From NCBI GenBank assembly GCA_041675885.1, contig JBAYSY010000008.1, positions 1 through 64,000 of the forward strand: a DNA stretch of 64,000 nt, written 5' to 3'. The translations under genes were made by a program, and so were the position numbers. Position 1 is the first letter of the stretch; the number at the start of each line of letters is the position of its first letter. Source of the DNA: JBAYSY01 sp041675885 (lineage in GTDB: Bacteria; Pseudomonadota; Alphaproteobacteria; Rhodobacterales; Rhodobacteraceae). Shown here piece by piece: positions 18,214-26,865 of the stretch. The notes below the pieces were generated by a model. It was not told the DNA's origin and made no database searches. It saw only the letters and a list, made by a program, of their open reading frames with translations.

Positions 18214-19161
18214 ATGGGTCTTTTTCTGCTCAGACGCACGGCGGGGTTCCTGCTGACGCTGGCCGCGGTTTCGGTCGTCGTCTTCGCGGTGATGAACGTG
18301 CTGCCGGGCGATCCGGCGCTGACCATCCTCGGCCTAGATTCGACCGAGGACGCCCGCGCCGCCCTGCGCCAGCGGCTCGGCCTCGATGAGCCTGCGCATA
18401 CCCGATACATTGCCTGGGTGGCGGGCGCGTTTCGCGGCGACCTCGGGGTCAGCTACTCGTTCGGTGTTCCGGTCTCGGGGCTGATCGCCGAACGCCTGCC
18501 GCTCACCGTCTCGCTCGCGCTCTCGGGGATGGTGGTCACGGTGATCGTGGCGCTGACCATGGGGATCGCGGCGGCGGCGAACCACAAGGGGCCGGGCGAC
18601 TGGGGGGTGATGCTGGTCAGCCAGCTCGGCATCGCGATCCCGGCCTTCTGGCTGGCGATCCTCTTGGTGCTGCTGTTCTCGGTCACGCTGCGCTGGCTGC
18701 CGCCCGGCGGTTTCCCGGGCTGGGGCGATCCGGTGGCGGCGGTGCGGTCACTGGTGCTGCCCACGGTGTCGCTGGCGCTGGTGCAGTCGGCGGTGCTGGC
18801 GCGGGTCACGCGCTCCTCGGCGCTTGAGGTGATGCGGCTCGACTTCGTGCGCACCGCGCGGGCCACCGGCCTGTCGCACCGGCGCATCCTGTGGCGGCAT
18901 GTGCTGCCGAACGCGCTGGTGCCCATCGTCACCATCGTCGGGCTTCAGTTCGCCAATCTGGTCACCGGAACCATCGTGATCGAGAACGTGTTCTTCCTGC
19001 CCGGCCTCGGGCGGCTCTTGTTCCAGTCGATCGCCAACCGCGACCTGATCACCGTGCAGGCGCTGGTGATGTTCTTCGCCGCCATCGTGGTCACGGCGAA
19101 TTTCATCGTCGATATCCTCTATGTGCTGATCGACCCAAGGCTGAAGGGGCGCACCGGATGA
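18214..19161 (+). CDS. ABC transporter permease (DppB type)
   Basis: First inner-membrane channel subunit of the importer. The 315-residue protein begins MGLFLLRRTAGFLLTLAAVS, has about six membrane helices, the N-terminal periplasmic segment FAVMNVLPGDPALTILG characteristic of DppB-type subunits, and the ATPase-coupling EAA-like loop DFVRTARATGLSHRRILWRHVLPNA near residue 210. An in-frame GTG at 18,202 would add four residues. It follows the receptor gene after 65 bp and overlaps the next gene by ATGA. Confidence 0.92.
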   Translation: MGLFLLRRTAGFLLTLAAVSVVVFAVMNVLPGDPALTILGLDSTEDARAALRQRLGLDEPAHTRYIAWVAGAFRGDLGVSYSFGVPVSGLIAERLPLTVSLALSGMVVTVIVALTMGIAAAANHKGPGDWGVMLVSQLGIAIPAFWLAILLVLLFSVTLRWLPPGGFPGWGDPVAAVRSLVLPTVSLALVQSAVLARVTRSSALEVMRLDFVRTARATGLSHRRILWRHVLPNALVPIVTIVGLQFANLVTGTIVIENVFFLPGLGRLLFQSIANRDLITVQALVMFFAAIVVTANFIVDILYVLIDPRLKGRTG

Positions 19162-19985
19162 GACGCGGGCGGCTTCCGGTCAACCTGATCATCGGCGCGG
19201 TGCTGGTGACGCTGGTGGTGGCCACGGCGCTGGTTTCGCTGGTCTGGACGCCGCATCCCCATGCGGTGATCAACATACCCAACCGCTTCCAGCCCGCCGA
19301 TGCGGTGCATTGGCTGGGCACCGACCAGCTTGGCCGGGACGTGCTGTCGCAACTCATGGCGGCGGCGCGCAACTCGATGGGGGTGGCGCTGGTCGCGGTG
19401 CTGCTGGGCGGCTCGGTGGGCGTGTTCCTCGGGCTCTTGGCGGCGGCGGCCGGGGGCTGGGTGCAGGATCTGGTGATGCGGCTCTCCGACCTCAGCTTCG
19501 CCTTCCCGACGCTCTTGTTCGCGATCATGCTGGCGGCGGCCTTCGGCCCGTCGCTGACCATCGCCACGCTGGCCATCGCCTTCATCAACATACCGATCTT
19601 CGCCCGGGTCACGCGGGCCTCGGCGAACCAGATCTGGACGCGGGAATATGTCTATGCCGCCCGCGCCGCCGGGCAGGGCGCCTTCGCCATCTCGCGCGAC
19701 CATGTGCTGCCGAACATCGCCGCGCCGGTGATCGTGCAGGCAACCATCGAGTTCGCGGTGGCGATCCTGGCCGAGGCCGCGCTCTCCTACCTCGGCCTCG
19801 GCGCGCAGCCGCCCTCGCCCTCATGGGGGCGGATGCTGTCCGAGGTGCAGACGCTGCTTTACATCGCGCCGCAACTGGCGATCTATCCCGGCCTGTGCAT
19901 CGTGGTCGCGGTGCTGGGCTTCGGCCTTCTGGGCGACGGGCTGCGCGACGTGACCGATCCAAGGCTGGTGCGGGGGCGGTCGTGA
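19158..19985 (+). CDS. ABC transporter permease (DppC type)
   Basis: Second channel subunit, 275 residues with about six membrane helices. It has the DppC-type early motif HWLGTDQLGRDVLSQLMAAA (near residue 50) and the coupling loop EYVYAARAAGQGAFAISRDHVLPN (near 170). Its ATG overlaps the TGA of the preceding permease gene, so the two are made together. The frame is open far upstream but that is inside the other permease. It pairs with the DppB-type protein to form the transmembrane path. Confidence 0.92.
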   Translation: MRRGRLPVNLIIGAVLVTLVVATALVSLVWTPHPHAVINIPNRFQPADAVHWLGTDQLGRDVLSQLMAAARNSMGVALVAVLLGGSVGVFLGLLAAAAGGWVQDLVMRLSDLSFAFPTLLFAIMLAAAFGPSLTIATLAIAFINIPIFARVTRASANQIWTREYVYAARAAGQGAFAISRDHVLPNIAAPVIVQATIEFAVAILAEAALSYLGLGAQPPSPSWGRMLSEVQTLLYIAPQLAIYPGLCIVVAVLGFGLLGDGLRDVTDPRLVRGRS

Positions 19986-20947
19986 TGCTGGAGATGCGCG
20001 ATGTCTCGGTGCGGTTCGGAGAGGTGGCGGCGATCCGTTCCGCCTCGCTGACGGTGACCGAGGGCGACCGGATCGGCCTTGTGGGCGAATCCGGCTGCGG
20101 CAAGTCGATGATGGCGCTCACGCTCATGGGCATGGTGCCCGAGGCGGCGCGGGTCACCGGGTCGATCCGGCTGAACGGCAAGGAACTGGTGGGGCTGCCG
20201 GAGCGTGCGCTGCGCCGCATCCGCGCCCGCTCCATCGCCATGATCTTTCAGGAACCCATGGCGGCGCTCAACCCCCTGCGGCGGATCGGCGAGACGGTGA
20301 TGGAGCCGCTGCTGCTGCACGAGGGCCTGTCGCGCAACGCCGCCCGCGCCCGCGCGCTGGCGCTGTTCGAGGAGGTGGGCATCCCCGAGCCGGAACAGCG
20401 GTTGCGCCAGTTCCCGCACGAGATCTCCGGCGGCCAGCGCCAGCGGGTGCTGATCGCGCTGGCGCTGGCCTGCAACCCGGCGCTGCTGATCGCGGATGAG
20501 CCGACGACGGCGCTGGATGCGAACGTGGCGCTGCGGATCACCGACCTGCTGGTGCGGCTGGCCGAGGACCGGCGCATGGCGCTTCTGTTCATCAGCCACG
20601 ACCTTGCGGCGGTGACGCGGGCGACGCGCGACATCTGCGTGATGTATGGTGGCGATATCGTCGAGCGCGGGCCGACACGCGAGGTGCTGGAAAGCCCGGC
20701 GCATCCCTACACCAAGGGCCTGCTGGCGGCGCGGCCGCGTTTCGACCCCGCGGCCCCGGCCCGCCGCCGTCTGCCGACCATCCCCGGCACCGTGCCGCAG
20801 CTTGCCGACCTCGCGCCCGGCTGCCGGTTCTCGGGCCGTTGCGCGGTGGAACTGGCCCATTGCGCCCGCACCCGGCCCGCTGCCGCCGCACCGGGGCCGG
20901 GCCGTTCGGCCGCCTGCCACCGGCTGGCTGCGGAGATACCGGCATGA
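19985..20947 (+). CDS. ABC transporter ATP-binding protein (DppD type)
   Basis: First ATPase of the importer, 320 residues. It has Walker A GESGCGKS, Q-loop FQEPMAALNP, signature SGGQRQRV, Walker B LLIADEPTTALD and the H-loop SHDLAAV. The C-terminal region PGTVPQLADLAPGCRFSGRC with clustered cysteines is the oligopeptide-family extension, which in some members binds an iron-sulphur cluster. The ATG at 19,985 shares one base with the previous stop. It should form a heterodimer with the next gene's product. Confidence 0.92.
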   Translation: MLEMRDVSVRFGEVAAIRSASLTVTEGDRIGLVGESGCGKSMMALTLMGMVPEAARVTGSIRLNGKELVGLPERALRRIRARSIAMIFQEPMAALNPLRRIGETVMEPLLLHEGLSRNAARARALALFEEVGIPEPEQRLRQFPHEISGGQRQRVLIALALACNPALLIADEPTTALDANVALRITDLLVRLAEDRRMALLFISHDLAAVTRATRDICVMYGGDIVERGPTREVLESPAHPYTKGLLAARPRFDPAAPARRRLPTIPGTVPQLADLAPGCRFSGRCAVELAHCARTRPAAAAPGPGRSAACHRLAAEIPA

Positions 20948-21732
20948 GCGTGCTCTTGAAGGCCGAGGCGGTCAGCCGCCGCTACCGGATGCCGCGGCAG
21001 GCGCTGTTCGCGGTGCCGCCGATGCTGACCGCCGTCAACGGCGTGAACCTCACACTGGACCGGGGCCAGACCCTCGGCATCGTCGGCGAGAGCGGCTCGG
21101 GCAAGTCCACCCTCGCCCGCATGGTCATGGGATTCGAGCGGCCGGATGAAGGCCGCATCCTGTTCGAGGGCCGCGACCTGAACGCGCTGTCCGCGCGAGA
21201 GTTGCGCCGCACCCGGCAGCACTTCCAGATGGTGTTCCAGGACCCTTTCGGCTCGCTCGACCCGCGCCGCACCGCAGGCTGGTCGATCGCCGAACCCTTG
21301 CGGGTGGTGGGAAGCCTCGACCGTGCCGGGATCGCCCGCCGGGTCGATGAGGTGCTGGAACAGGTGGGCCTGCGCGCCGGGGATGCGGGCAAATACCCGC
21401 ATGAGTTCTCGGGCGGCCAGCGCCAGCGCCTCGCCATCGCGCGGGCGATCTCGACCCGCCCGGCGCTCCTGGTGGCGGACGAGGCGGTGTCGGCGCTCGA
21501 CGTCTCGGTGCAGGCGCAGATCCTCAACCTGCTGATGGACATGCAGGAGGAACTGTCGCTGGGCATCCTGTTCATCAGCCACGACCTTGCCGTGGTCGCC
21601 AGCATCTGCGACCGGATTCTCGTGATGCGCCACGGCGACGTGCTGGAGGCGGGCGACGCGCGGGCGGTGCTGGCCAACCCGCGCCACGACTACACCCGCT
21701 CGCTGCTCACGGCCTCAGGGATATCCGCATGA
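20944..21732 (+). CDS. ABC transporter ATP-binding protein (DppF type)
   Basis: Second ATPase, 262 residues. It carries Walker A GESGSGKST, Q-loop FQDPFGSLDPRRT, signature FSGGQRQRL, a Walker B LLVADEAVSALD (Ala where most relatives have Pro, catalytic Glu kept) and SHDLAVV. The start overlaps the preceding stop by ATGA, and its own stop overlaps the phosphodiesterase start. It is shorter than typical DppF proteins because the C-terminal oligopeptide extension is missing, so the pair has one extended and one short ATPase. Confidence 0.92.
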   Translation: MSVLLKAEAVSRRYRMPRQALFAVPPMLTAVNGVNLTLDRGQTLGIVGESGSGKSTLARMVMGFERPDEGRILFEGRDLNALSARELRRTRQHFQMVFQDPFGSLDPRRTAGWSIAEPLRVVGSLDRAGIARRVDEVLEQVGLRAGDAGKYPHEFSGGQRQRLAIARAISTRPALLVADEAVSALDVSVQAQILNLLMDMQEELSLGILFISHDLAVVASICDRILVMRHGDVLEAGDARAVLANPRHDYTRSLLTASGISA

Positions 21733-22544
21733 CCCGACATCCGACATTCGTGCATCTGACCGACCTGCATCTGTCGCACCCGGACCTCAACGACCCGCAT
21801 CTGCGCGCCGATACGGTGGCGGCGCTGGCCTTGGCGGTCGAGACCATCGGCCGGATCGACCCGCGCCCGGATTTCGTGATCCTCGGTGGCGACCTGACCA
21901 ACCGCGGTGAACCGGAAAGCTACCGGCTGCTGCGCGAGATGACCGAAGGGCTGGGGCTGCCGCTGGTCCATGCGCTCGGCAACCACGACAGCCGCCCGGC
22001 CTTCTACCGCGAGGTTCTGGGCGAGGACCGCGACGGGCCTTGCTGCCACGACCGGGTGATCGCCGGGCTGCATGTGATCGTGCTCGATACCAGCGTGCCG
22101 GGCCGGGTGGGCGGCGCCATCGGCGCGGACCAGTTCGCCTTTCTGCGCGCGGCGCTGGACCGCGCGCCGGGCCTGCCGAAGATCGTCGTGGCGCACCATC
22201 CGCCCCGGCTCGACGACGGCGGGTTGGTCTGGGAGGCGCTCGGCCCCGGGGACACCGGCGAACTGGCGGAAACCCTGCGCGGGCGCGGGGTGGCTGGAAT
22301 TTTCTGCGGTCATATCCATATGAATCGGGTGGATCACTGGCACGGCACTCCCCTGATCGTGACCGGCGGGCTGCACGCGACCGTTGATGTGCTGCTGCGT
22401 TCGGGTATGCGCATCCTTGAGGGAACGGGCTTCGGCCTGTGCGTGCTGCGGCCCTCGGGCCTCGGGGTGACGTTCGTGCCGCTGACGCCACATCCCCGCC
22501 TGCTGGGCGAGATTTCCGAGGACCGGCTGCGGTCCTTCACATGA
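21729..22544 (+). CDS. Calcineurin-like metallophosphoesterase (CpdA-like)
   Basis: Two-metal phosphodiesterase or phosphatase, 271 residues, likely cytoplasmic since there is no signal peptide. All class III cyclic-nucleotide-phosphodiesterase-type motifs are visible: DLHLS (residues 12-16), GGDLTNRG, GNHD, VVAHHPP and GHIHMNRV. This fold acts on cyclic nucleotides, glycerophosphodiesters and related phosphodiesters. Its ATG overlaps the stop of the ABC ATPase gene (ATGA), so it belongs to the transporter operon, and a phosphatase gene follows after 15 bp. The combination suggests hydrolysis of an imported phosphodiester; the substrate is inferred. Confidence 0.88.
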   Translation: MTRHPTFVHLTDLHLSHPDLNDPHLRADTVAALALAVETIGRIDPRPDFVILGGDLTNRGEPESYRLLREMTEGLGLPLVHALGNHDSRPAFYREVLGEDRDGPCCHDRVIAGLHVIVLDTSVPGRVGGAIGADQFAFLRAALDRAPGLPKIVVAHHPPRLDDGGLVWEALGPGDTGELAETLRGRGVAGIFCGHIHMNRVDHWHGTPLIVTGGLHATVDVLLRSGMRILEGTGFGLCVLRPSGLGVTFVPLTPHPRLLGEISEDRLRSFT

Positions 22545-22559
22545 TGACCGGATGAATAC

Positions 22560-23369
22560 ATGACCGAACCCCAGATCGAACCCTTGGCCGATCCCCTGCC
22601 GCGCCACCTTTCCCTTGCCGGGGCATACAATATCCGCGATCTGGGCGGATATCCGACCGGCGACGGCCGGGCGACGGCATGGCGGCGGTTCCTGCGTGCC
22701 GACAGCCCGCACCGGCTGGACGGGCACGAGGTCGGCACGCTGCGCGATCAGGGGGTGGCCACCGTGATCGACCTGCGCACCCGCAAGGAGCTGGACGACA
22801 ACCCGAACCCATTCGCCCGGCTTTCGGGGGTCGAGTTCGTCAACCTGCCGCTGTTCGACGATCTTGCCCCCGCCGCCATGGCCAGGACCCGGGTGACGGA
22901 TTCGGGCAATCCGCTGTTCGACTTCTACATCGCCGCCCTGACCGGGCGGCAGGGGGTGATCCGTGAGGTTCTTTCGGTCATGGCCGGGGCGGAACGGGGG
23001 ACGGTGATGTTCCATTGCACCGCGGGCAAGGACCGCACCGGGCTTATCGCCGCGCTGCTCTTGTCGGTGGCCGGGGTCGGCCGCGATCTGGTGCTTGAGG
23101 ACTACGCCATGACCCGGCCGCTCATCACCGGCATGGTCGAGGAATTCCTGGAAACCGCCCGGAGCCGTGGCGCCGATCTTGTCTCCTACCGCAAGATGCT
23201 GGCCTGCGATCCGGGCACGCTGCAATCGGCGCTGCGCCATATCGAGGGGCAACACCGCACGATCGACGGCTATCTTGCCGATATCGGGGTCGGTGCCGGA
23301 GAGGTCGAGGGGCTGCGCGCCCGGCTGGTCGATGCCGTGGCCGGGCCCGCGCCCGCCGGGGGCGCCTGA
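22560..23369 (+). CDS. Tyrosine-phosphatase-like protein (Y_phosphatase3 family)
   Basis: Cysteine-dependent phosphatase, 269 residues without a signal peptide. It has the family opening NIRDLGGYPTGDGR (24-37), the loop TVIDLRTRKELDDNPNP, and the signature HCTAGKDRTG with Cys153 as nucleophile and Arg159 in the phosphate loop. Relatives act on phosphotyrosine, phosphoserine or phosphoinositides. It is the last gene of the transporter operon, 15 bp after the phosphodiesterase gene. In that setting a role removing phosphate from an imported compound is as likely as protein dephosphorylation. Confidence 0.87.
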   Translation: MTEPQIEPLADPLPRHLSLAGAYNIRDLGGYPTGDGRATAWRRFLRADSPHRLDGHEVGTLRDQGVATVIDLRTRKELDDNPNPFARLSGVEFVNLPLFDDLAPAAMARTRVTDSGNPLFDFYIAALTGRQGVIREVLSVMAGAERGTVMFHCTAGKDRTGLIAALLLSVAGVGRDLVLEDYAMTRPLITGMVEEFLETARSRGADLVSYRKMLACDPGTLQSALRHIEGQHRTIDGYLADIGVGAGEVEGLRARLVDAVAGPAPAGGA

Positions 23370-23373
23370 CCCG

Positions 23374-24240
23374 TCAGCCCTTCGCCACCGGCGGCACCGC
23401 CATGTTGTCGATCAGCCGCACATCGCCCAGCCATGCCGCCGCCAGCAGCCGGGCGGGCACCTCGGGCGCCGCCAGCGGCCGCAGGTCGTCGGCCGCCCGC
23501 AGTTCGAGATACTCGACCGAGGCATAGCCCGCCGCAACGATCCCGTTCCGCGCATGGTCCAGCACTTCGGCCACCGGCTCACCGGCCCCGATCGCCGCCA
23601 CGGCCCGCTCCATCGCCCGGGGCAGCGCCGGGGCGATGGCGCGCTCCGCCGCGCCCAGCCGCATGTTGCGCGACGACAGCGCCAGCCCGTCGGCTTCGCG
23701 CACCGTGGGGCAGCCGATCACCTCGACGGGAATGTTCAGGTCGCGCGCAAGCGCCCGCACCAGCAGCAGTTGCTGATAATCCTTTTCGCCGAAACAGGCC
23801 CGGTCGGCCCCGGTCATCAGGAACAGCTTGGCCACCACCGTCGCCACGCCGTCGAAATGCCCCGGCCGATGCGCGCCGCACAGCCCTTCGCTCACGCCCG
23901 TGACCGAGACGGTGGTGGCGAAACCATCGGGATAGACATCCGCCGGTTCGGGCACGAAGACCGCATCGACCGCGAACGGGGCCAGAAGTTCCGCGTCGCG
24001 TATTTCGGTGCGCGGATAGTTCGCCAGATCCTCGGGGCTGTTGAACTGGCGCGGGTTGACGAAGATCGTCACGATCACCCGATCCGCCCCCGCCTTCGCC
24101 GCGCGCACAAGGCTGAGATGTCCGTCATGCAGCGCCCCCATGGTCGGCACCACGGCCACGGTCTCGCCCGTCCGCTTCCAGCCCGCCACCCGTGCGCGCA
24201 GCGCGGCAAGATCGCGCAGGATCGGTGTGGATACGCTCAT
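23374..24240 (-). CDS. panC: Pantoate-beta-alanine ligase
   Basis: ATP-dependent joining of pantoate and beta-alanine to pantothenate, the last step of vitamin B5 synthesis. The 288-residue protein shows VVPTMGALHDGHLSLVRAA (about 30-48, with the HxGH-like ATP site), IFVNPRQFN, FGEKDYQQL and SSRNMRL, all family landmarks. Length is normal. The ATG at 24,240 follows GGAGGGGGAAC; the frame is open 37 codons further but that part runs into a repeat fragment. It converges with the phosphatase gene (4 bp between stops). panB, often adjacent, is not in the window. Confidence 0.95.
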   Translation of the reverse strand: MSVSTPILRDLAALRARVAGWKRTGETVAVVPTMGALHDGHLSLVRAAKAGADRVIVTIFVNPRQFNSPEDLANYPRTEIRDAELLAPFAVDAVFVPEPADVYPDGFATTVSVTGVSEGLCGAHRPGHFDGVATVVAKLFLMTGADRACFGEKDYQQLLLVRALARDLNIPVEVIGCPTVREADGLALSSRNMRLGAAERAIAPALPRAMERAVAAIGAGEPVAEVLDHARNGIVAAGYASVEYLELRAADDLRPLAAPEVPARLLAAAWLGDVRLIDNMAVPPVAKG

Positions 24241-24332
24241 CCCGTTCCCCCTCCCGTGAACTGTGGGGTTCCATACATGTTGCAGTGCAGCATTTCCAGC
24301 CTGTGCCCGTCTTTTGCGCATGCGCGCGCGCC

Positions 24333-24350
24333 GCGCCTTGATACCGGGCA
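24333..24350. repeat. Short repeat module (GCGCCTTGATACCGGGCA)
   Basis: An 18-bp module that recurs with one or two changes at 49,765-49,782 (reverse strand), about 53,313-53,330 and 58,709-58,726. At the last two sites it is the outer end of the palindromic repeat family, so this is probably a fragment of that element. The rest of the 24,241-24,486 gap holds no gene. Confidence 0.55.
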
Positions 24351-24486
24351 AGAGGGGAGTTCATTCCGGGCGGGCCGGGCGGGGCGCGGTTTGCGCACAT
24401 GCCCTGCTTGAAACTGCCGGCGAACCGGTCAATCATGCCGCCGTGGCGCGCAGGCCATGCCGCGCGGACAGGATCGGAGGAACCCC

Positions 24487-25956
24487 ATGTTGACCCGCTT
24501 CAAACTGAGTGCCGCGGCGCTCCTGCTTTCGGCCATGCCGCTGGCCGCACAGGACAGCGTGACCATCGGCATGGTGCTGGAGCCGCCGAACCTCGACCCG
24601 ACCTCGGGCGCGGCGGCGGCGATCCGCGAAGTGACCTATGCCAACCTCTACGAGGGGCTGACCCGGTTCGCCCCGGACGGTTCGGTCCAGCCCGCGCTGG
24701 CGCATGGCTGGGATGTCGATGAGACCGGCAGGGTCTGGACCTTCCACCTGCACGAGGGGGTGACGTTCCACGACGGCAGCCCGATGACGGCGGAAGAGGT
24801 GGTCTTCACCCTCGACCGCGCCCGGGCCGAAGATTCGACCAATGCGCAGAAACAGCTTTTCGCGGGGATCGAATCGGTCGAGGCGGTGGACCCGCTGACG
24901 GTGCGCATCACGCTGACCGCGCCCGACGGCAACTTCGCCTTCAACATGGCCTGGGGCGATGCGGTGATCCTGTCGCCCGCCTCGGTTGAAACCAACGCGA
25001 CGAACCCGGTCGGCACCGGGCCGTTCCGCTTTGCCGAATGGGTGCAGGGCGACCGGGTGGAACTGGTGGCGAATCCGGACTACTGGGGCGATGCCCCGGC
25101 GCTGTCCTCGGCCACCTTCCGTTTCATCTCCGACCCGACCGCGGCCTTTGCGGCGATGATGGCGGGGGATGTGGACGCCTTTCCCGCCTTTCCCGCCCCC
25201 GAAACACTGTTCCAGTTCGAGGCCGACCCGCGTTTCAGCGTCATCATCGGCACCACCGAGGGCGAGACGATCCTGGCGATGAACAACGCCCGGGCGCCGC
25301 TCGACAACGTGACGGTGCGCAAGGCCGTCGCCCATGCCATCGACCGGCAGGCGATCATCGACGGGGCGATGTTCGGCTATGGCACGCCGATCGGCACCCA
25401 TTTCGCGCCGCATCACCCCGATTACCTCGACCTGACGCATCTGTCGGCGCATGACCCCGAACTGTCGCGGCAACTGCTGGCCGAGGCCGGGGCCGAAGGG
25501 CTGCGGCTGCGGCTTGCCCTGCCGCCCCCCACCTACGCCCGCCGCGGCGGCGAGATCATCGCGGCGCAGCTGCGCGAGGTGGGGATCGAGACCGAGATCA
25601 CCAACCTCGAATGGGCGCAGTGGCTGGAACAGGTGTTCACCGGCAAGGATTTCGACCTGACCATCATCAGCCATGTCGAACCGATGGACATCAACATCTA
25701 TGCAAGGCCGGACTACTACTTCCAGTATGGCAAGCCGGAGTTCGTGGCGATCATGGATGAACTGGCCGTGACCGTCGATCCGGCGGCGCGTTCGGAACTG
25801 GCGAAGGCCGCGCAGACCATGATCGCCGGGGATCATGTCAACGGCTACCTGTTCCAGCTTGCCCGCACCGGCGTGGCCGACGCCCGGCTGCGCGGGTTGT
25901 GGGAGAACGCGCCCGCCCCCGCGAACGACCTGACCGGGGTCTATTGGGCCGACTAA
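24487..25956 (+). CDS. ABC transporter solute-binding protein, family 5 (orphan)
   Basis: Periplasmic receptor, 489 residues, with a signal peptide (core AAALLLSAMPLAA, cut near AAQ/DS at residue 21). The mature sequence follows the receptor at 16,655 closely: VTIGMVLEPPNLDPTSGAAA, RFSVIIGTTEGETILAMNNA, DRQAIIDGAMFG. GGAGGAACCCC places the start at 24,487. No permease or ATPase gene accompanies it, so it most likely serves the importer encoded 3-8 kb upstream with a different ligand preference (inference). Its stop codon overlaps the stop of the convergent DapA-like gene. Confidence 0.9.
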   Translation: MLTRFKLSAAALLLSAMPLAAQDSVTIGMVLEPPNLDPTSGAAAAIREVTYANLYEGLTRFAPDGSVQPALAHGWDVDETGRVWTFHLHEGVTFHDGSPMTAEEVVFTLDRARAEDSTNAQKQLFAGIESVEAVDPLTVRITLTAPDGNFAFNMAWGDAVILSPASVETNATNPVGTGPFRFAEWVQGDRVELVANPDYWGDAPALSSATFRFISDPTAAFAAMMAGDVDAFPAFPAPETLFQFEADPRFSVIIGTTEGETILAMNNARAPLDNVTVRKAVAHAIDRQAIIDGAMFGYGTPIGTHFAPHHPDYLDLTHLSAHDPELSRQLLAEAGAEGLRLRLALPPPTYARRGGEIIAAQLREVGIETEITNLEWAQWLEQVFTGKDFDLTIISHVEPMDINIYARPDYYFQYGKPEFVAIMDELAVTVDPAARSELAKAAQTMIAGDHVNGYLFQLARTGVADARLRGLWENAPAPANDLTGVYWAD

Positions 25957-26834
25957 GCCCCGGCCGCCGCCGAAGGATCGGTGGCGGCCAGCGCGGCACG
26001 GCCTTCGGGGGAAAGCGGCAGGAACGGCGGCAGGACATCGTGCCAGCCCTCGTCGCCGCTGCGCCGCGCCACCATGTGCTTCACCGCCGGGATCAGCGGC
26101 CAGCCCGAGACGGTGGCGCGAATCGCGCCGGCCCGCGCCACCAGCGCCGGGTCGGGCGCGGCGCGGCCCTGCCAGAGCCGGCCGCAAAGCGGGGCGCTGA
26201 CGTTCGCGGTGGCCGAGATGCAGCCCGCGAACCCCGATTGCGCCGCCTCGGCCAGCGCGGTTTCGTTGCTGGGAAACACCCGCAGCGCGGGCATCCGCGC
26301 GGCCAGTGTCCGGGCATAATCCATGTCGCCCGAGGAATCCTTGACCCCCCGGAACCGTTCGGGATGGGCGCGGTGCAGCGCCTCGATCACCTCGATCGGG
26401 ACCGGAAAGCCGGTCATCTGCGGGAAGTTGTAGAAATAGACCGCGATCGGGCGCGGTCCCAGCGCGGTATGCAGTGCCGCATACCACGCTACCAGCCCTT
26501 CGGGCGCGGGCGGCGTGTAGTAATAGGGCGGCAGCACCAGCGCCACGCCGTAGCCCAGCCGGTCGGCCTCGGCCGTGAGTGCGATAGTCTCGGCCAGCGC
26601 CGGGGTGCCGGTGCCGACCATCAGCCGCGCGCTGTCCAGCCCCCCGGCGGCCCAGCCCATCACCTGCATCCGGGCGGCGCCATCGAAGGAATTGGCCTCG
26701 CCGGTCGAGCCGAGGATGTTCAGCCCATCGCAGCCGTTCGCCAGCGCCCAGCGGCAATGTTCCAGAAACGGCTCGCGCTGCGGCTGCCCGGCGGAATTGA
26801 TCGGGGTGGGAACGGCGGCGATCACGCCCTGCAT
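25953..26834 (-). CDS. DapA-family (dihydrodipicolinate synthase-like) lyase/aldolase
   Basis: Class I aldolase of the DHDPS/N-acetylneuraminate lyase superfamily, 293 residues. It has the substrate loop LGSTGEANSF, VLPPYYYTPP, the catalytic tyrosine region AVYFYNFPQM and the Schiff-base lysine Lys165 in RGVKDSSGD. The residues after the GSTGE loop (ANS rather than the TTL typical of true DapA) suggest a sugar-acid or other keto-acid substrate rather than lysine synthesis. The ATG at 26,834 follows GAAGGAAGAAG. It lies head-to-tail with the TetR gene (31 bp), so it may share its regulation. Confidence 0.85.
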   Translation of the reverse strand: MQGVIAAVPTPINSAGQPQREPFLEHCRWALANGCDGLNILGSTGEANSFDGAARMQVMGWAAGGLDSARLMVGTGTPALAETIALTAEADRLGYGVALVLPPYYYTPPAPEGLVAWYAALHTALGPRPIAVYFYNFPQMTGFPVPIEVIEALHRAHPERFRGVKDSSGDMDYARTLAARMPALRVFPSNETALAEAAQSGFAGCISATANVSAPLCGRLWQGRAAPDPALVARAGAIRATVSGWPLIPAVKHMVARRSGDEGWHDVLPPFLPLSPEGRAALAATDPSAAAGA

Positions 26835-26865
26835 CGGCTTCTTCCTTCTGGTCTCGCGCGGGGCG

